Below are positions 50,870 to 60,911 of a DNA stretch of 64,000 nucleotides, one piece after another. Made by a program: the position numbers and the translations under genes. The notes under the pieces are model-generated. The model worked only from the letters and a program-made list of their open reading frames with translations, had not been told where the DNA came from and ran no database searches. The first letter of the stretch is position 1; each line of letters begins with the position of its first letter. Source of the DNA: Defluviitaleaceae bacterium (GTDB lineage: Bacteria; Bacillota; Clostridia; Lachnospirales; WQUN01); assembly GCA_009786535.1 (NCBI GenBank), contig WQRX01000012.1, forward strand, positions 1 through 64,000, given 5' to 3'.

Positions 50870-52429
50870 ATGTTCGCAAAAAACGGCATGGTGGCAACTA
50901 CGCAGCCCCTTGCGGCACAAGCGGGGCTGGATATTATTAAGGCAGGAGGCAACGCAATAGACGCAGCAATTACCACGGCGGCGTGCCTAACAGTGGTCGA
51001 ACCCACATCCAACGGCATAGGGGGCGACGCCTTCGCCATCGTTTGGACAAAGGGTGAAATGCATGGACTAAACGCGTCCGGGAGCGCTCCCGCATCCATT
51101 TCTATTGAAAAAGTGATTGCAGAAGGGCACGATAAAATGCCCGTTTACGGATTAATCCCCGTCACCGTGCCGGGCGTACCCGCCGCGTGGGCGGCGTTAA
51201 ACGAAAAATTTGGGCGGCTTCCACTGGAAGAATGCCTAAAACCCGCCATCGAATACGCGCGTAACGGCTACCCCGTTTCTCCCGTTGTGGCGAAAAATTG
51301 GCGGCGCGCTTTTGACATATACAAGCAAAGGTGTATAGGCGAAGTATACACCCCGTGGTTTGATACCTTTGCTCCAACCGGGAGCGCTCCCAAAACGGGT
51401 GAAGCATGGGCTTCCCCCGCTCACGCAAACACGCTGCAGGAAATTGCTATAACCCGTGCGGAAAGCTTTTACCGCGGCGCACTGGCGCAAAAAATTTCTG
51501 ATTACAGCAAAAAATTTAACGGCTTTTTAAACGCCGACGACCTTGCCGCATTTACTCCCGAGTGGGTACGTCCCGTTTCTGTCAATTATCGCGGCTATGA
51601 CGTATGGGAGTTACCCCCCAACGGGCAGGGCATTGTCGCGTTAATTGCGTTGAACATTTTAAAGGGCTTCGACTTTCCCGCGAGGGATGCGGACGCCGCA
51701 CATAAGCAATTCGAGGCGATAAAACTCGCCTTCGCATGTGGCAAGCAAGTGATTACCGACCCCGCGTATATGCAATATTCCACCGATGAGCTATTAAGCG
51801 AAAATTTCGCCGCCCATCTGCGCGCGCAAATTACCTGCCGCGCGGGGAAATACATCGCCCATACGCCCCCCAAAAGCGGCACGGTATACCTTGCAACCGC
51901 CGATGGCGAGGGCAATATGGTGAGTTATATCCAAAGCAATTATATGGGCTTCGGCTCGGGCATTGTCATTCCCGATACGGGTATCGCCCTGCAAAACCGC
52001 GGGGCAGACTTCTCGCTAGACCCCAATCACGCCAATGCGCTGGCAGGCGGAAAGAAAACATACCACACGATTATCCCGGGATTTCTCACGCGTGGGAGCG
52101 TTCCCATCGGACCCTTCGGCATCATGGGCGGGTACATGCAACCCCAAGCCCATGTACAGGTGCTCATGAACCTCATCGACTTTAACCTTTCCCCGCAGCA
52201 AGCGATGGATGCGCCCCGTTGGCAGTGGCTGGATGGTAAGCGGTTTATTGCAGAGCGCAACTTCCCCCCGCACATTGCGGAAGCGCTGGTGGAAAAGGGG
52301 CACATGCTGGATATCACACTGGACAGTGGGACTTTCGGGCGCGGGCAAATTATTTGGCGCAATGCGGAAACAGGTGTGTTGCAAGGGGGTACGGAGATTC
52401 GGGCAGACGGGCATATTGCGGGGTATTAA
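50870..52429 (+). CDS. Gamma-glutamyltransferase family protein
   Basis: An Ntn-type hydrolase of 519 residues. The N-terminal block is MVATTQPLAAQAGLDIIKAG, then GIGGDAFAIVWTKG. The self-cleavage site and nucleophile is Thr338 in SGTVYLATADGEGN (usually TTH-x-S). The glycine-rich C-terminal block FGIMGGYMQPQAHVQ is present. No signal peptide, so a cytoplasmic form is likely. Family members transfer or hydrolyse gamma-glutamyl groups. The replacement of the second Thr by Val at TTH may alter activity. It contains three of the GGGAGCG(C/T)TCCC palindromes. Confidence 0.85.
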   Translation: MFAKNGMVATTQPLAAQAGLDIIKAGGNAIDAAITTAACLTVVEPTSNGIGGDAFAIVWTKGEMHGLNASGSAPASISIEKVIAEGHDKMPVYGLIPVTVPGVPAAWAALNEKFGRLPLEECLKPAIEYARNGYPVSPVVAKNWRRAFDIYKQRCIGEVYTPWFDTFAPTGSAPKTGEAWASPAHANTLQEIAITRAESFYRGALAQKISDYSKKFNGFLNADDLAAFTPEWVRPVSVNYRGYDVWELPPNGQGIVALIALNILKGFDFPARDADAAHKQFEAIKLAFACGKQVITDPAYMQYSTDELLSENFAAHLRAQITCRAGKYIAHTPPKSGTVYLATADGEGNMVSYIQSNYMGFGSGIVIPDTGIALQNRGADFSLDPNHANALAGGKKTYHTIIPGFLTRGSVPIGPFGIMGGYMQPQAHVQVLMNLIDFNLSPQQAMDAPRWQWLDGKRFIAERNFPPHIAEALVEKGHMLDITLDSGTFGRGQIIWRNAETGVLQGGTEIRADGHIAGY

Positions 52430-52520
52430 AGGGCAGAGCGAGTCAAGCAAAGTAATTTTTCCCATGGTAGGATTCTTGTGTAAAAGATATTTCGCCTACG
52501 CTAACAGGAGGTGCGCTCAT

Positions 52521-53447
52521 ATGCACGCATGGGAATCGATTCAAAAAACGCTGGACATCATTGAAACACGCATAAGCGAAAAAATAACCGTAGAGGAATT
52601 GGCTTGCGCCGCTTCGCTCTCGGTTTTTTATTACCAGCGACTTTTTTCGCGTTTGGTTAAACGCCCTGTTATGGAGTATATCAAGCTGCGCCGCTTGGCA
52701 ATGGCATGTGAAGCACTACGCGATACCAACGACCGTATTCTGGATATTGCGCTGGCATATGGGTTTGGCGGGCATGAGGTTTTTACACGTACATTCAAAA
52801 ACGCTTATGGAATAACCCCCACGGAATATAGGGAAAGTGACGTACGATTAAACGTTTTTATTAAGCCCAATTTGGCAATGGGTTACACGTTAATTGACTT
52901 GGACGTTCCACTCATTGCGGAAGGCTTGGTGCTGGAAATGAACCGCCGTACCTTAACCGCACCCATTCATTTTATGGGCGTACAGGGGTACGCTTCTATT
53001 GCAAAGCAATTCCCCAACGGGGAAGCAACGGGCATCAGCGAACCGGGTGAAATATGGCGGTTATTTAATGAAGCGGAAGCACAAATCCCCAACAAACCCA
53101 ATGGGCGTAAAATAGGGGTTGCATACCACGGCGACGCGCCGGCGGGTTCTTTTTCCTACTTTGTGGGTGCAGAAGTGGAAGAAGGCGTTTCGCATCCCAA
53201 CTATAAAATATGGACATTACCCGCCAATGAATACTTAGTAATGCGCTTCGAAGCCGAAACCTTTGACGAGTTGGTAGGCGTGGCACTTAACAAGGCATTA
53301 AAATACCAATATATGTGGCAAGCCCAAAAAGGGCTGGGCTTTGCTGATTTTGGCGCGGAAGTTTATTACAGCGAAGCCGACAATGCCAACGGTTACACCT
53401 TCATGGAAATGTGGTCTCTTTGGATAGAGAAGGAGGAAAAACAATGA
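52521..53447 (+). CDS. AraC-family regulator with GyrI-like effector domain
   Basis: A 308-residue activator. Two helix-turn-helix motifs occupy residues 10-105 (KITVEELACAASLSVFYYQR and ILDIALAYGFGGHEVFTRTF). The C-terminal 150 residues form a GyrI/BmrR-like ligand pocket (PNYKIWTLPANEYLVMRFEA). ATG 52521 follows AGGAGG. Such regulators respond to small molecules or antibiotics. It overlaps the next gene by four bases, so that gene is its likely partner or target. Confidence 0.88.
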   Translation: MHAWESIQKTLDIIETRISEKITVEELACAASLSVFYYQRLFSRLVKRPVMEYIKLRRLAMACEALRDTNDRILDIALAYGFGGHEVFTRTFKNAYGITPTEYRESDVRLNVFIKPNLAMGYTLIDLDVPLIAEGLVLEMNRRTLTAPIHFMGVQGYASIAKQFPNGEATGISEPGEIWRLFNEAEAQIPNKPNGRKIGVAYHGDAPAGSFSYFVGAEVEEGVSHPNYKIWTLPANEYLVMRFEAETFDELVGVALNKALKYQYMWQAQKGLGFADFGAEVYYSEADNANGYTFMEMWSLWIEKEEKQ

Positions 53448-54529
53448 GCAAATATTATGTACAACACATCGCGGGTAACTACTTAAGAAATGTCGCAAAA
53501 GACATGCCCCTCATAAATGTGCATGATAGGTTTTTACACGGCACAAGTCGTGAAGAGTTTACAGAAGGATATCATGCGCTATTATCGTTAATGCGCCAGC
53601 TTTACGCGGATATCGCCCAAACCCCTGCCGATTTTGGCATGTTACTTAAAGAAATTACCGATGTATATGAAAAAAATGTTGAATACACAAATAGCAATGC
53701 GAGTTTATTACGTGTGCCAAATTTACTGTACCTCTTATCCACAAACGCAGCGCTGGATACAAACGGTGCGCTGGTAGTTGACGGGGGTGTGGTTTCCGCT
53801 GAAGCAAAGGCATTCAAAATTACAGGAATGCCTGCATTACTCGCCAAGCTACGTGATTATGCCTTTGATATAAATGATTTTGGAAAAGCACCCACAACGG
53901 GTGAGTTATTAACCATCACATATGCAGATAATCGCTACCTTACCACCGCGTTAAAATCCATGGCAGATGCATTAAATGAATTAACATTAGGAGACCGCCG
54001 CAACCCCCAAAATGAATGGTTTTACATGATGAACCCAAGGCTTATAGAAAATGAGCAGGTAAAAGAACCCACTCCCACCTTCGATAATTTTCTAACCGCA
54101 TTAGACACGATGCAAGGTGAATGTGCGGCGGCGCTGCACCCTATATTGGCGGACAATACAAAAGTAATCATCAGTAAGGCTTCGCTTATGCGAAATGAAT
54201 GGATTTGCGATTATAAATTAAAGCAAAATAAAAAAATGCTTGCAAAATTAAAATCAACGCAGGATATCCTTTCCGTTAAACTTAATTTGCATAACATCAA
54301 TCAGTATATGCATAAAGTAAAAGCCATGCCCGAAAAAATCCAACATGCTATTCGTACCCATGGTTTTGAATGCGGTGGGTGTAACCCCAAGTGTTCAGGC
54401 GGTTTCGCTTTTGAAATGAATGGCGCAAATTATAATAAATGCCATTGCGGTTCATTTGTTTTTACAGATGTAAAAACCGAGGATATAGCGTACTTCAAGC
54501 AATTAATCTCGTTGGAATTAACAATATAA
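53444..54529 (+). CDS. Hypothetical protein with C-terminal Cys cluster
   Basis: A 361-residue soluble, helical protein. The last 60 residues carry CGGCNPKCSGGF and KCHCGS, five closely spaced Cys that could bind zinc or an Fe-S cluster. No signal peptide, membrane helix or enzyme motif. It is translationally coupled to the AraC regulator (ATGA). I know no function; a sensor or redox protein controlled by the upstream regulator is possible. Confidence 0.65.
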   Translation: MSKYYVQHIAGNYLRNVAKDMPLINVHDRFLHGTSREEFTEGYHALLSLMRQLYADIAQTPADFGMLLKEITDVYEKNVEYTNSNASLLRVPNLLYLLSTNAALDTNGALVVDGGVVSAEAKAFKITGMPALLAKLRDYAFDINDFGKAPTTGELLTITYADNRYLTTALKSMADALNELTLGDRRNPQNEWFYMMNPRLIENEQVKEPTPTFDNFLTALDTMQGECAAALHPILADNTKVIISKASLMRNEWICDYKLKQNKKMLAKLKSTQDILSVKLNLHNINQYMHKVKAMPEKIQHAIRTHGFECGGCNPKCSGGFAFEMNGANYNKCHCGSFVFTDVKTEDIAYFKQLISLELTI

Positions 54530-54573
54530 CGAATTTAATTTACGATATATAGCACAACGCCGAACCTTTATGC

Positions 54574-54579
54574 TATACT
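54574..54579 (+). promoter_or_regulatory. Extended -10 box of gapA
   Basis: TGCTATACT, an extended -10 element with a perfect TATACT, lies about 50 bp before the start codon. No clear -35 is seen. Confidence 0.6.
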
Positions 54580-54615
54580 CCCATTTATGAGATTAACTCA
54601 ATATTACATTCCTAG

Positions 54616-55641
<1,026 letters not shown>

Positions 55642-55666
55642 TATTTTAACCCGAAATTTATTTTTG

Positions 55667-55710
55667 CCCGTTTGTTGCGAATGTGTTATGTTTGCAGCAA
55701 ACGGGTTTTT
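55667..55710 (+). terminator. Terminator after gapA
   Basis: CCCGTTTGTTGC pairs with GCAGCAAACGGG (one G-U), followed by five T. Confidence 0.85.
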
Positions 55711-55738
55711 ATTTTGAGAGAACACTGGGGCGAGGCAC

Positions 55739-57037
55739 ATGGTCTTTTTTGTACTTGCAGGGGCAATTAGCTTTTGCGTGTTTATTGCAATGTATTTGCA
55801 AAGTGTGGTAATGGTTGCATATAAAAAAGGGATTTGGCTATTGATTGGGGTTACGGGTATTTTTGGCATTATTGCCAGGAGCCTCCCGCAATTAAACAGC
55901 TTCATTGCGGTGGGGTCAGTTGGGATTGTGGCAGCAATTTTTTTCATTGTAGTGTATAAAAATATGATAAGGGGTGGGCTGTCTGCGGTATTTTTAATGG
56001 CTTTATTGTTTGGCATCGAAGGGTTAACGGTATTTTCTTCGCGGTTGGTTGGGGCTGAGGGGAACACTCCTGTGCTTTTCTCATTAAATATTGGCGTTGT
56101 AACTATTGTTTTTTTACTTGCGTTTTTGCTTCAACAATTTTTAAGCAAGCAAATATGGGCGAATATCTTGCACCATAGGGTGATACGATTTTTATTGGTT
56201 TGTGCCGGGGCTGCGTTGGTATTAATCTTAAAAAATTTTGTGATTGACGGCGCTTCTGTTACGCTGGGGCAATGGACGATGGATTTTGGCGATATTGCGT
56301 TATTGTTATTTTTAGCGTCGGGGGCGGCGATGATTGTTATTATTGTGCGCTTTGTTTCCATGGAGTCCGCCCATAGAGCGGAAATGATGCTGGCACAGGC
56401 ATTTATGAAATACGTACACGATTTAGAAGAATCCTACACCGCCTTGCGCACCATCAAGCACGACTATGTTAATATCCTCACCTCCTTTAAGCTGTATATT
56501 GACAGCGAGGACATAAAGGGACTTGGGAAATACTATTATGAAGAGCTTTCGGAAATAAATAAGGATTTATTACGCCAAGACCAACGTATGGGGAGCTTGC
56601 AAAATATTAAACCCCGTGAAATAAAAAGCATACTAGCGTATAAATGCGCAATGGCGGAGCAGCATGAAATTAATACCGATATTGAAGTGAGCGAACCGAT
56701 AAACACATTTGCGGTTTCTACGGCGGTGGTGTGTCAAATATTAGGGATATTGCTGGACAACGCAATAGACGCCGCCGCAGAAACGGCGAATAAAAAACTG
56801 CATATCGCGGTGATTAACAATCCAAGTGCTGCGGTTTTTATTGTCAAAAATACATGGGTAAGGCAGGCTATCCCTATAAACAAAATGTTTGAGCTTGGTT
56901 TTTCAACCAAGTCACAGGGCAGCGGCATGGGCTTGTATACTGTAAGAAAATATACCGAAAAAATAAAGGGACTACACCTTGAAACCGAAGTAACGGACAC
57001 CGAATTTATACAAACCCTTACGATAAAGGCAGGTTAA
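55739..57037 (+). CDS. GHKL sensor histidine kinase, AgrC-like
   Basis: A 432-residue kinase. Five to seven membrane helices fill residues 1-210, then a coiled linker and a dimerisation helix with the phospho-His241 in RTIKHDYVNIL. The GHKL ATP-binding domain has the N-box LLDNAIDAAAE and the G-box QGSGMGLYTVRK. This layout is that of AgrC/ComD peptide-pheromone sensors. The response regulator follows at once. No agrB/agrD-like genes are seen next to them, so the signal is unknown. Confidence 0.88.
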   Translation: MVFFVLAGAISFCVFIAMYLQSVVMVAYKKGIWLLIGVTGIFGIIARSLPQLNSFIAVGSVGIVAAIFFIVVYKNMIRGGLSAVFLMALLFGIEGLTVFSSRLVGAEGNTPVLFSLNIGVVTIVFLLAFLLQQFLSKQIWANILHHRVIRFLLVCAGAALVLILKNFVIDGASVTLGQWTMDFGDIALLLFLASGAAMIVIIVRFVSMESAHRAEMMLAQAFMKYVHDLEESYTALRTIKHDYVNILTSFKLYIDSEDIKGLGKYYYEELSEINKDLLRQDQRMGSLQNIKPREIKSILAYKCAMAEQHEINTDIEVSEPINTFAVSTAVVCQILGILLDNAIDAAAETANKKLHIAVINNPSAAVFIVKNTWVRQAIPINKMFELGFSTKSQGSGMGLYTVRKYTEKIKGLHLETEVTDTEFIQTLTIKAG

Positions 57038-57756
57038 TGATGCTGGATATTTATATATGCGAGGATAATGCAAAGCAGCGGGTGTTTGTGCATTCGTTTA
57101 TTAATGATTATTGTGTATTGCGAAGCTTGGACGCCGCCATAGCCATTTCCTGTGCCGAACCAAGGGAAATTCTCACGCATTTTGAGCAGGCACAAAATCC
57201 TGCCCTATTCTTTTTAGACATTGACCTAAATACAGAAATAAACGGCATAGAATTAGCCGGTCGTATACGAAAGCAAAATAAAAAAGCCGCCATAGTTTTT
57301 TTAACGAGCCATTCCGAGCTGGCGTTGCTCACCCTACAATACAAGGTGGAAGCCTTGGATTTTATTATCAAAGACAGCCCCGAGAATATAAAACGCAAAA
57401 TTGCCGAATGCATTAGCCTTACCTACAAGCGGCATAGGGACATTGGCGCAGAAAAGACGATTAAACTTACCGTAGGTGATAAAATAATTTCCTTGGATAT
57501 GAATGAAATTATTTTCATCGAAACAACTCCACTGCGCCACAAGCTACGGTTGCACACCCACAGCCGTGTGCTGGAATTTAACGGCGAATTAAAAGCAATG
57601 GAAGCACTATTAGACCAGCGGTTTATTCGGTTGCACAAGTCATTTATTATTAACAGGGACAGGGTGCTTTCCGTTAATAAAAAAGAAAGCACCGTAACCA
57701 TGGTAAATCATAGCCGCTGCCCCATTTCACGCAACGGAAAAAAATTACTTGGATAA
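57037..57756 (+). CDS. LytTR response regulator, AgrA-like
   Basis: A 239-residue regulator with a receiver domain (acidic residues in YICEDNAKQR, phospho-Asp in LFFLDIDLN, Thr in VFLTSHSE) and a LytTR DNA-binding domain (MNEIIFIETTPLRHKLRLHT to SFIINRDRVLSVN). The Lys usually in KP is in FIIKDSPE, so the loop is altered. One-base overlap with the kinase gene. A second ATG three bases downstream is equally possible. Confidence 0.9.
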   Translation: MMLDIYICEDNAKQRVFVHSFINDYCVLRSLDAAIAISCAEPREILTHFEQAQNPALFFLDIDLNTEINGIELAGRIRKQNKKAAIVFLTSHSELALLTLQYKVEALDFIIKDSPENIKRKIAECISLTYKRHRDIGAEKTIKLTVGDKIISLDMNEIIFIETTPLRHKLRLHTHSRVLEFNGELKAMEALLDQRFIRLHKSFIINRDRVLSVNKKESTVTMVNHSRCPISRNGKKLLG

Positions 57757-57770
57757 ACAACCGTATTTTT

Positions 57771-57808
57771 GACCCAACGACCCTAAGCCCTGTCGTTAGG
57801 TCTTTTTT
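57771..57808 (+). terminator. Terminator after the two-component pair
   Basis: GACCCAACGAC pairs with GTCGTTAGGTC (one mismatch), followed by seven T. Confidence 0.8.
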
Positions 57809-57887
57809 TATGCCGATGGTTCAAAATTAAACAGCTCACAAATTTTGTGCGCTACACTTACTCCAACTTACATTGGAGGCGCTTGTT

Positions 57888-59579
57888 ATGGGAATAAAAA
57901 TTAACGGAATGGAAGTGGATTACCCTGCTAACCAAACTATTCTAGAAGCGGCAAAAACCGTAGGGATACATATTCCTACGCTGTGTTATTTAAAAGGGGT
58001 AAATGAGGCAAGTGTTTGCGGTATTTGCAAGGTAGAGGTCGTTGGCGAAAACAATCTTGTAGCGGCTTGCACGACCTTAATTTCCGAGGGTATGGAGGTT
58101 TTTACGTTTTCCAAAAAAGTGATGGACGCGCGGCGGCTTACCCTCGAGCTTATGCTGTCTAACCATCGGAAGGATTGTTTGACCTGTGCCCGCAATTTGG
58201 AATGCGAGCTTCAAACCCTTGCGTTGCAAAACCGCGTGAAGGGTATCGGCTTTGCAGAGGATGAAAAGAAGGCGCAAATTGAATGCACTACCTTGCACAC
58301 GGTACGCGATAATTCCAAGTGCGTATTGTGCCAACGTTGCACGGCGGTTTGCAAGGAAATGCAAGGCGTTGGTGTTATCGGCGTACACGAGCAGGGCGGT
58401 AAAACTTATATCGGGTGTGAAAATGGGCGTAGTTTGGGCGATGTGGCGTGTGTTGCTTGCGGGCAGTGTATTGCCGTTTGCCCAACGGGGGCATTAACAG
58501 AGGTAGACGACCGCGCCCGTGTATATGAAGCGCTGGGAGATGAATCTAAATATGTGGTGGCAATTACCGCCCCTGCGGTACGCGTTGGGTTGGGCGAAGG
58601 CTTTGGCTTGCCCATTGGTACGAATGTGCAGGTTAAAATGGTTTCCGCTTTGCACAAGCTTGGTTTTGACGAAGTTTTTGATGTTTCCGTGGGTGCAGAT
58701 TTCACAATCATGGAAGAAAGTGCAGAGATTAATAAAAGGCTGGAAACGGGGGAAAATCTTCCGATTATCACTTCGTGTTGCTGTAGCTGGGTAAGCTATT
58801 GCGAACAATATTTCCCCGAATTTTTGCCTAATATTTCCGGCTGTAAGCCGCCGCAAATCATGCTGGGCGCCCTCATTAAAACCTACTACGCTACAAAAAA
58901 AGGGATAGACCACAAAGACCTTGTTGTGGTATCGGTTATGCCCTGCACGGGGAAAAAAGAGGAGATTCGCCGCCCGTGCAACCAAGCAATAGCGGGTATT
59001 TATGATGTTGACATTGTGATTACCACGCGGGAATTAAAGCGCATGATCACATCTGCGGGGGTTATGTTCCATGAATTGGAGGAAAGGGAGTTTGACCCCG
59101 CGTTGGGTATTTCTACCCGCGCCGGGTATATTTTTGGCACATCGGGGGGCGTAATGGAAGCAGCACTACGTACCCTTGCAGAAAAAAAGACCTTTAGCGA
59201 ATTACGAGGTATGCAGGGTGTAAAAGAAGGGGAATACGACCTTAATGGAAGAAAAATAAAAGTCGCCGTTGTTTCCGGCTTAAAAAATGCGGGGGAGTTA
59301 TTAAGGGGCATTAAAGCGGGAAAACTTCGGTATGATATTATTGAGGTAATGGCAAGCCCAGGCGGTTGTATTGGTGGTGGCGGGCAGCCCATACACGATG
59401 GAAGTACGATAAATTTTACAGATATAAATGGGCTTAGAAGCGCTGCGCTGTATCAGGGTGCGGCGGCGCTTCGCCCAATAAACGCATCCCACGAAAGCCC
59501 CATCGTGCAAGCGGTTTACCGCGATGCCCTTGGTGCGCAGGGGAGTGAGGTTGCCCATAAATGGCTTCATACGAAGTAA
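57888..59579 (+). CDS. [FeFe] hydrogenase with altered H-cluster motif
   Basis: A 563-residue iron hydrogenase of the M3 layout: N-terminal [2Fe-2S] (CYLKG..SVCGICKVEV), a His/Cys [4Fe-4S] (HRKDCLTCARNLEC), two ferredoxin clusters (CVLCQRCTAVC, CVACGQCIAVCP), then the catalytic domain. H-cluster motif L1 is TSCCCSW (Cys297, 298) and L2 MPCTGKKEE (Cys353). L3 reads EVMASPGGCIGGGGQP: Ser490 replaces the first Cys of the usual MACxxGC, while Cys494 is kept. The lost Cys normally binds the [4Fe-4S] part of the H-cluster. Activity may be changed. GGAGG site; monocistronic. Confidence 0.88.
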   Translation: MGIKINGMEVDYPANQTILEAAKTVGIHIPTLCYLKGVNEASVCGICKVEVVGENNLVAACTTLISEGMEVFTFSKKVMDARRLTLELMLSNHRKDCLTCARNLECELQTLALQNRVKGIGFAEDEKKAQIECTTLHTVRDNSKCVLCQRCTAVCKEMQGVGVIGVHEQGGKTYIGCENGRSLGDVACVACGQCIAVCPTGALTEVDDRARVYEALGDESKYVVAITAPAVRVGLGEGFGLPIGTNVQVKMVSALHKLGFDEVFDVSVGADFTIMEESAEINKRLETGENLPIITSCCCSWVSYCEQYFPEFLPNISGCKPPQIMLGALIKTYYATKKGIDHKDLVVVSVMPCTGKKEEIRRPCNQAIAGIYDVDIVITTRELKRMITSAGVMFHELEEREFDPALGISTRAGYIFGTSGGVMEAALRTLAEKKTFSELRGMQGVKEGEYDLNGRKIKVAVVSGLKNAGELLRGIKAGKLRYDIIEVMASPGGCIGGGGQPIHDGSTINFTDINGLRSAALYQGAAALRPINASHESPIVQAVYRDALGAQGSEVAHKWLHTK

Positions 59580-59641
59580 TTTTGATGGGTGGTAAAAGTG
59601 TGATTTGCAAGGTATAATTCGCAGAGAAAGGCGGTGAGGGC

Positions 59642-59998
59642 ATGTCGGATTTATTGCAAAAATGGAGGCACGAAGCAAAAACGCGACTGCCCGAATTGCT
59701 GGACGAGGTTGCGACTTCTATTAAGCGGGTGCATCCCGATTGTACGGTAATTTTATTTGGTTCATACGCGCGGGGGGAGCAGCGAGAGGATTCGGACTTG
59801 GATATTTGCGTGCTTGTACCCGAATTAACGTATCGGCGGGCAGATATGGAAGTTGACGCGGCTTGTGCGATACGTGAAAACTTTCCGATTCCAATGGATT
59901 TAATGCTTTACACACATGATGAATTTGAGGAAAAAGCACAAAAGAAATATTTTGTGCAGTATGATATAAAAAAGGACGGGGTGGTTTTAGGTGCGTGA
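59642..59998 (+). CDS. MNT-type nucleotidyltransferase (antitoxin-like)
   Basis: A 118-residue minimal nucleotidyltransferase: LFGSYARGEQREDSDLDICV carries the GS motif and the two metal-binding Asp. In MntA-HepT systems this protein silences the HEPN RNase by adding AMP to it. It overlaps the HEPN gene by eight bases. The RBS is GGCGGTGAG. Confidence 0.85.
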   Translation: MSDLLQKWRHEAKTRLPELLDEVATSIKRVHPDCTVILFGSYARGEQREDSDLDICVLVPELTYRRADMEVDAACAIRENFPIPMDLMLYTHDEFEEKAQKKYFVQYDIKKDGVVLGA

Positions 59999-60389
59999 TT
60001 TCGACGTTGTAAAGGAATGGCTGCGATACGCCCAACGCGATTATGATATTGCCCTGCATTTAAATGAATCGTTTCATCCGTTGCCCGTAGAAAATATTTG
60101 TTATAACTGCCAGCAAGCCATTGAAAAGGCATTAAAAGGCGTTTTAATTTTAATGGTTGGCGATTATCCTAAAACCCATGACATTCGGGAACTTCATCAA
60201 TTATGCAAAGAGGCGGGTGTGGATTTTACATTGCAACCCAGTGCAACCCGAACATTAACAAGATTTGCTACAAAATCCCGTTATCCTGATGATGTATACG
60301 ATTTCACCGAAGCGGACGCAGAGATGGGATTGAAATACGCCAAACAAGTGCTTACGCAAGCAAAGGAAGTGCTGGATAAAACTGAATAA
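59991..60389 (+). CDS. HEPN-domain protein (toxin-like partner)
   Basis: A 132-residue helical HEPN protein (VVKEWLRYAQRDYDIALHLN, NCQQAIEKALKGVLI, PKTHDIRELHQLC, KSRYPDDVYDFTEADAEMGL). The RxxxxxH RNase motif of HepT toxins is not evident; it belongs rather to the HEPN group with the SRYPDD motif that pairs with MNT proteins of unclear toxicity. GTG start inside the end of the MNT gene. Confidence 0.85.
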   Translation: MRDFDVVKEWLRYAQRDYDIALHLNESFHPLPVENICYNCQQAIEKALKGVLILMVGDYPKTHDIRELHQLCKEAGVDFTLQPSATRTLTRFATKSRYPDDVYDFTEADAEMGLKYAKQVLTQAKEVLDKTE

Positions 60390-60410
60390 TCCCCTTTTTT
60401 CACACACACA

Positions 60411-60436
60411 AACGCCCATAAATGCGGGCGTTTTTT
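60411..60436 (+). terminator. Terminator after the MNT-HEPN pair
   Basis: AACGCCC pairs with GGGCGTT and is followed by a T-run. Confidence 0.75.
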
Positions 60437-60530
60437 ATTTTTGCAAAATTTTACTTGACATATTTTCTCGTGCGTGTTTTACTGTGCATATGCACCATCA
60501 CACTGCGTTACGGAGAGGTGGGATATTCCT

Positions 60531-60911
60531 TTGGAATTTATTGTAAATCCCTTGGGCAAGGATACGATTTACGACCAGCTTATCTTCCAAGTAAAGCTGG
60601 CGATTGCCAACGGCACGCTACAGGCGGGGGATATTTTGCCCTCGGTGCGGGGGCTGGCGAAGTCCCTTTCTGTTAGCACCATTTCGGTACAGCGGGCGTA
60701 TGGCGAGTTGCAAAAAGAGGGGATTATTGAGAGCGCGGAGGGCAAGGGGAACTTTGTTTCTGCGGGGGTTAGCAAGGCGTCGCTAAAGGACGCGCTGATT
60801 ATGGCGGTGGAGGACGAAGCGCGGCGGGTCATTCACATTGCCAAGCAGAATGGGATTTCCCGGGACGAATTAACGGATTTAATTCAATTATTGTGGGAGG
60901 ATTTTTCATGA
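60531..60911 (+). CDS. GntR-family regulator, YtrA type
   Basis: A 126-residue short GntR protein with a winged helix (IYDQLIFQVKLAIANGTLQA, LPSVRGLAKSLSVSTISVQR) and only a small tail, as in the YtrA group that controls ABC transporter operons. TTG start after GGAGAGGTGGGA. Its stop overlaps the ATPase start (ATGA), so it very likely represses its own operon. Confidence 0.88.
   Translation: MEFIVNPLGKDTIYDQLIFQVKLAIANGTLQAGDILPSVRGLAKSLSVSTISVQRAYGELQKEGIIESAEGKGNFVSAGVSKASLKDALIMAVEDEARRVIHIAKQNGISRDELTDLIQLLWEDFS

Noticed and set aside
55739..57870. agrB/agrD genes beside the AgrC/AgrA-like pair
   Set aside because: The flanks hold gapA, terminators and the hydrogenase gene; no membrane peptidase or small peptide frame is present.
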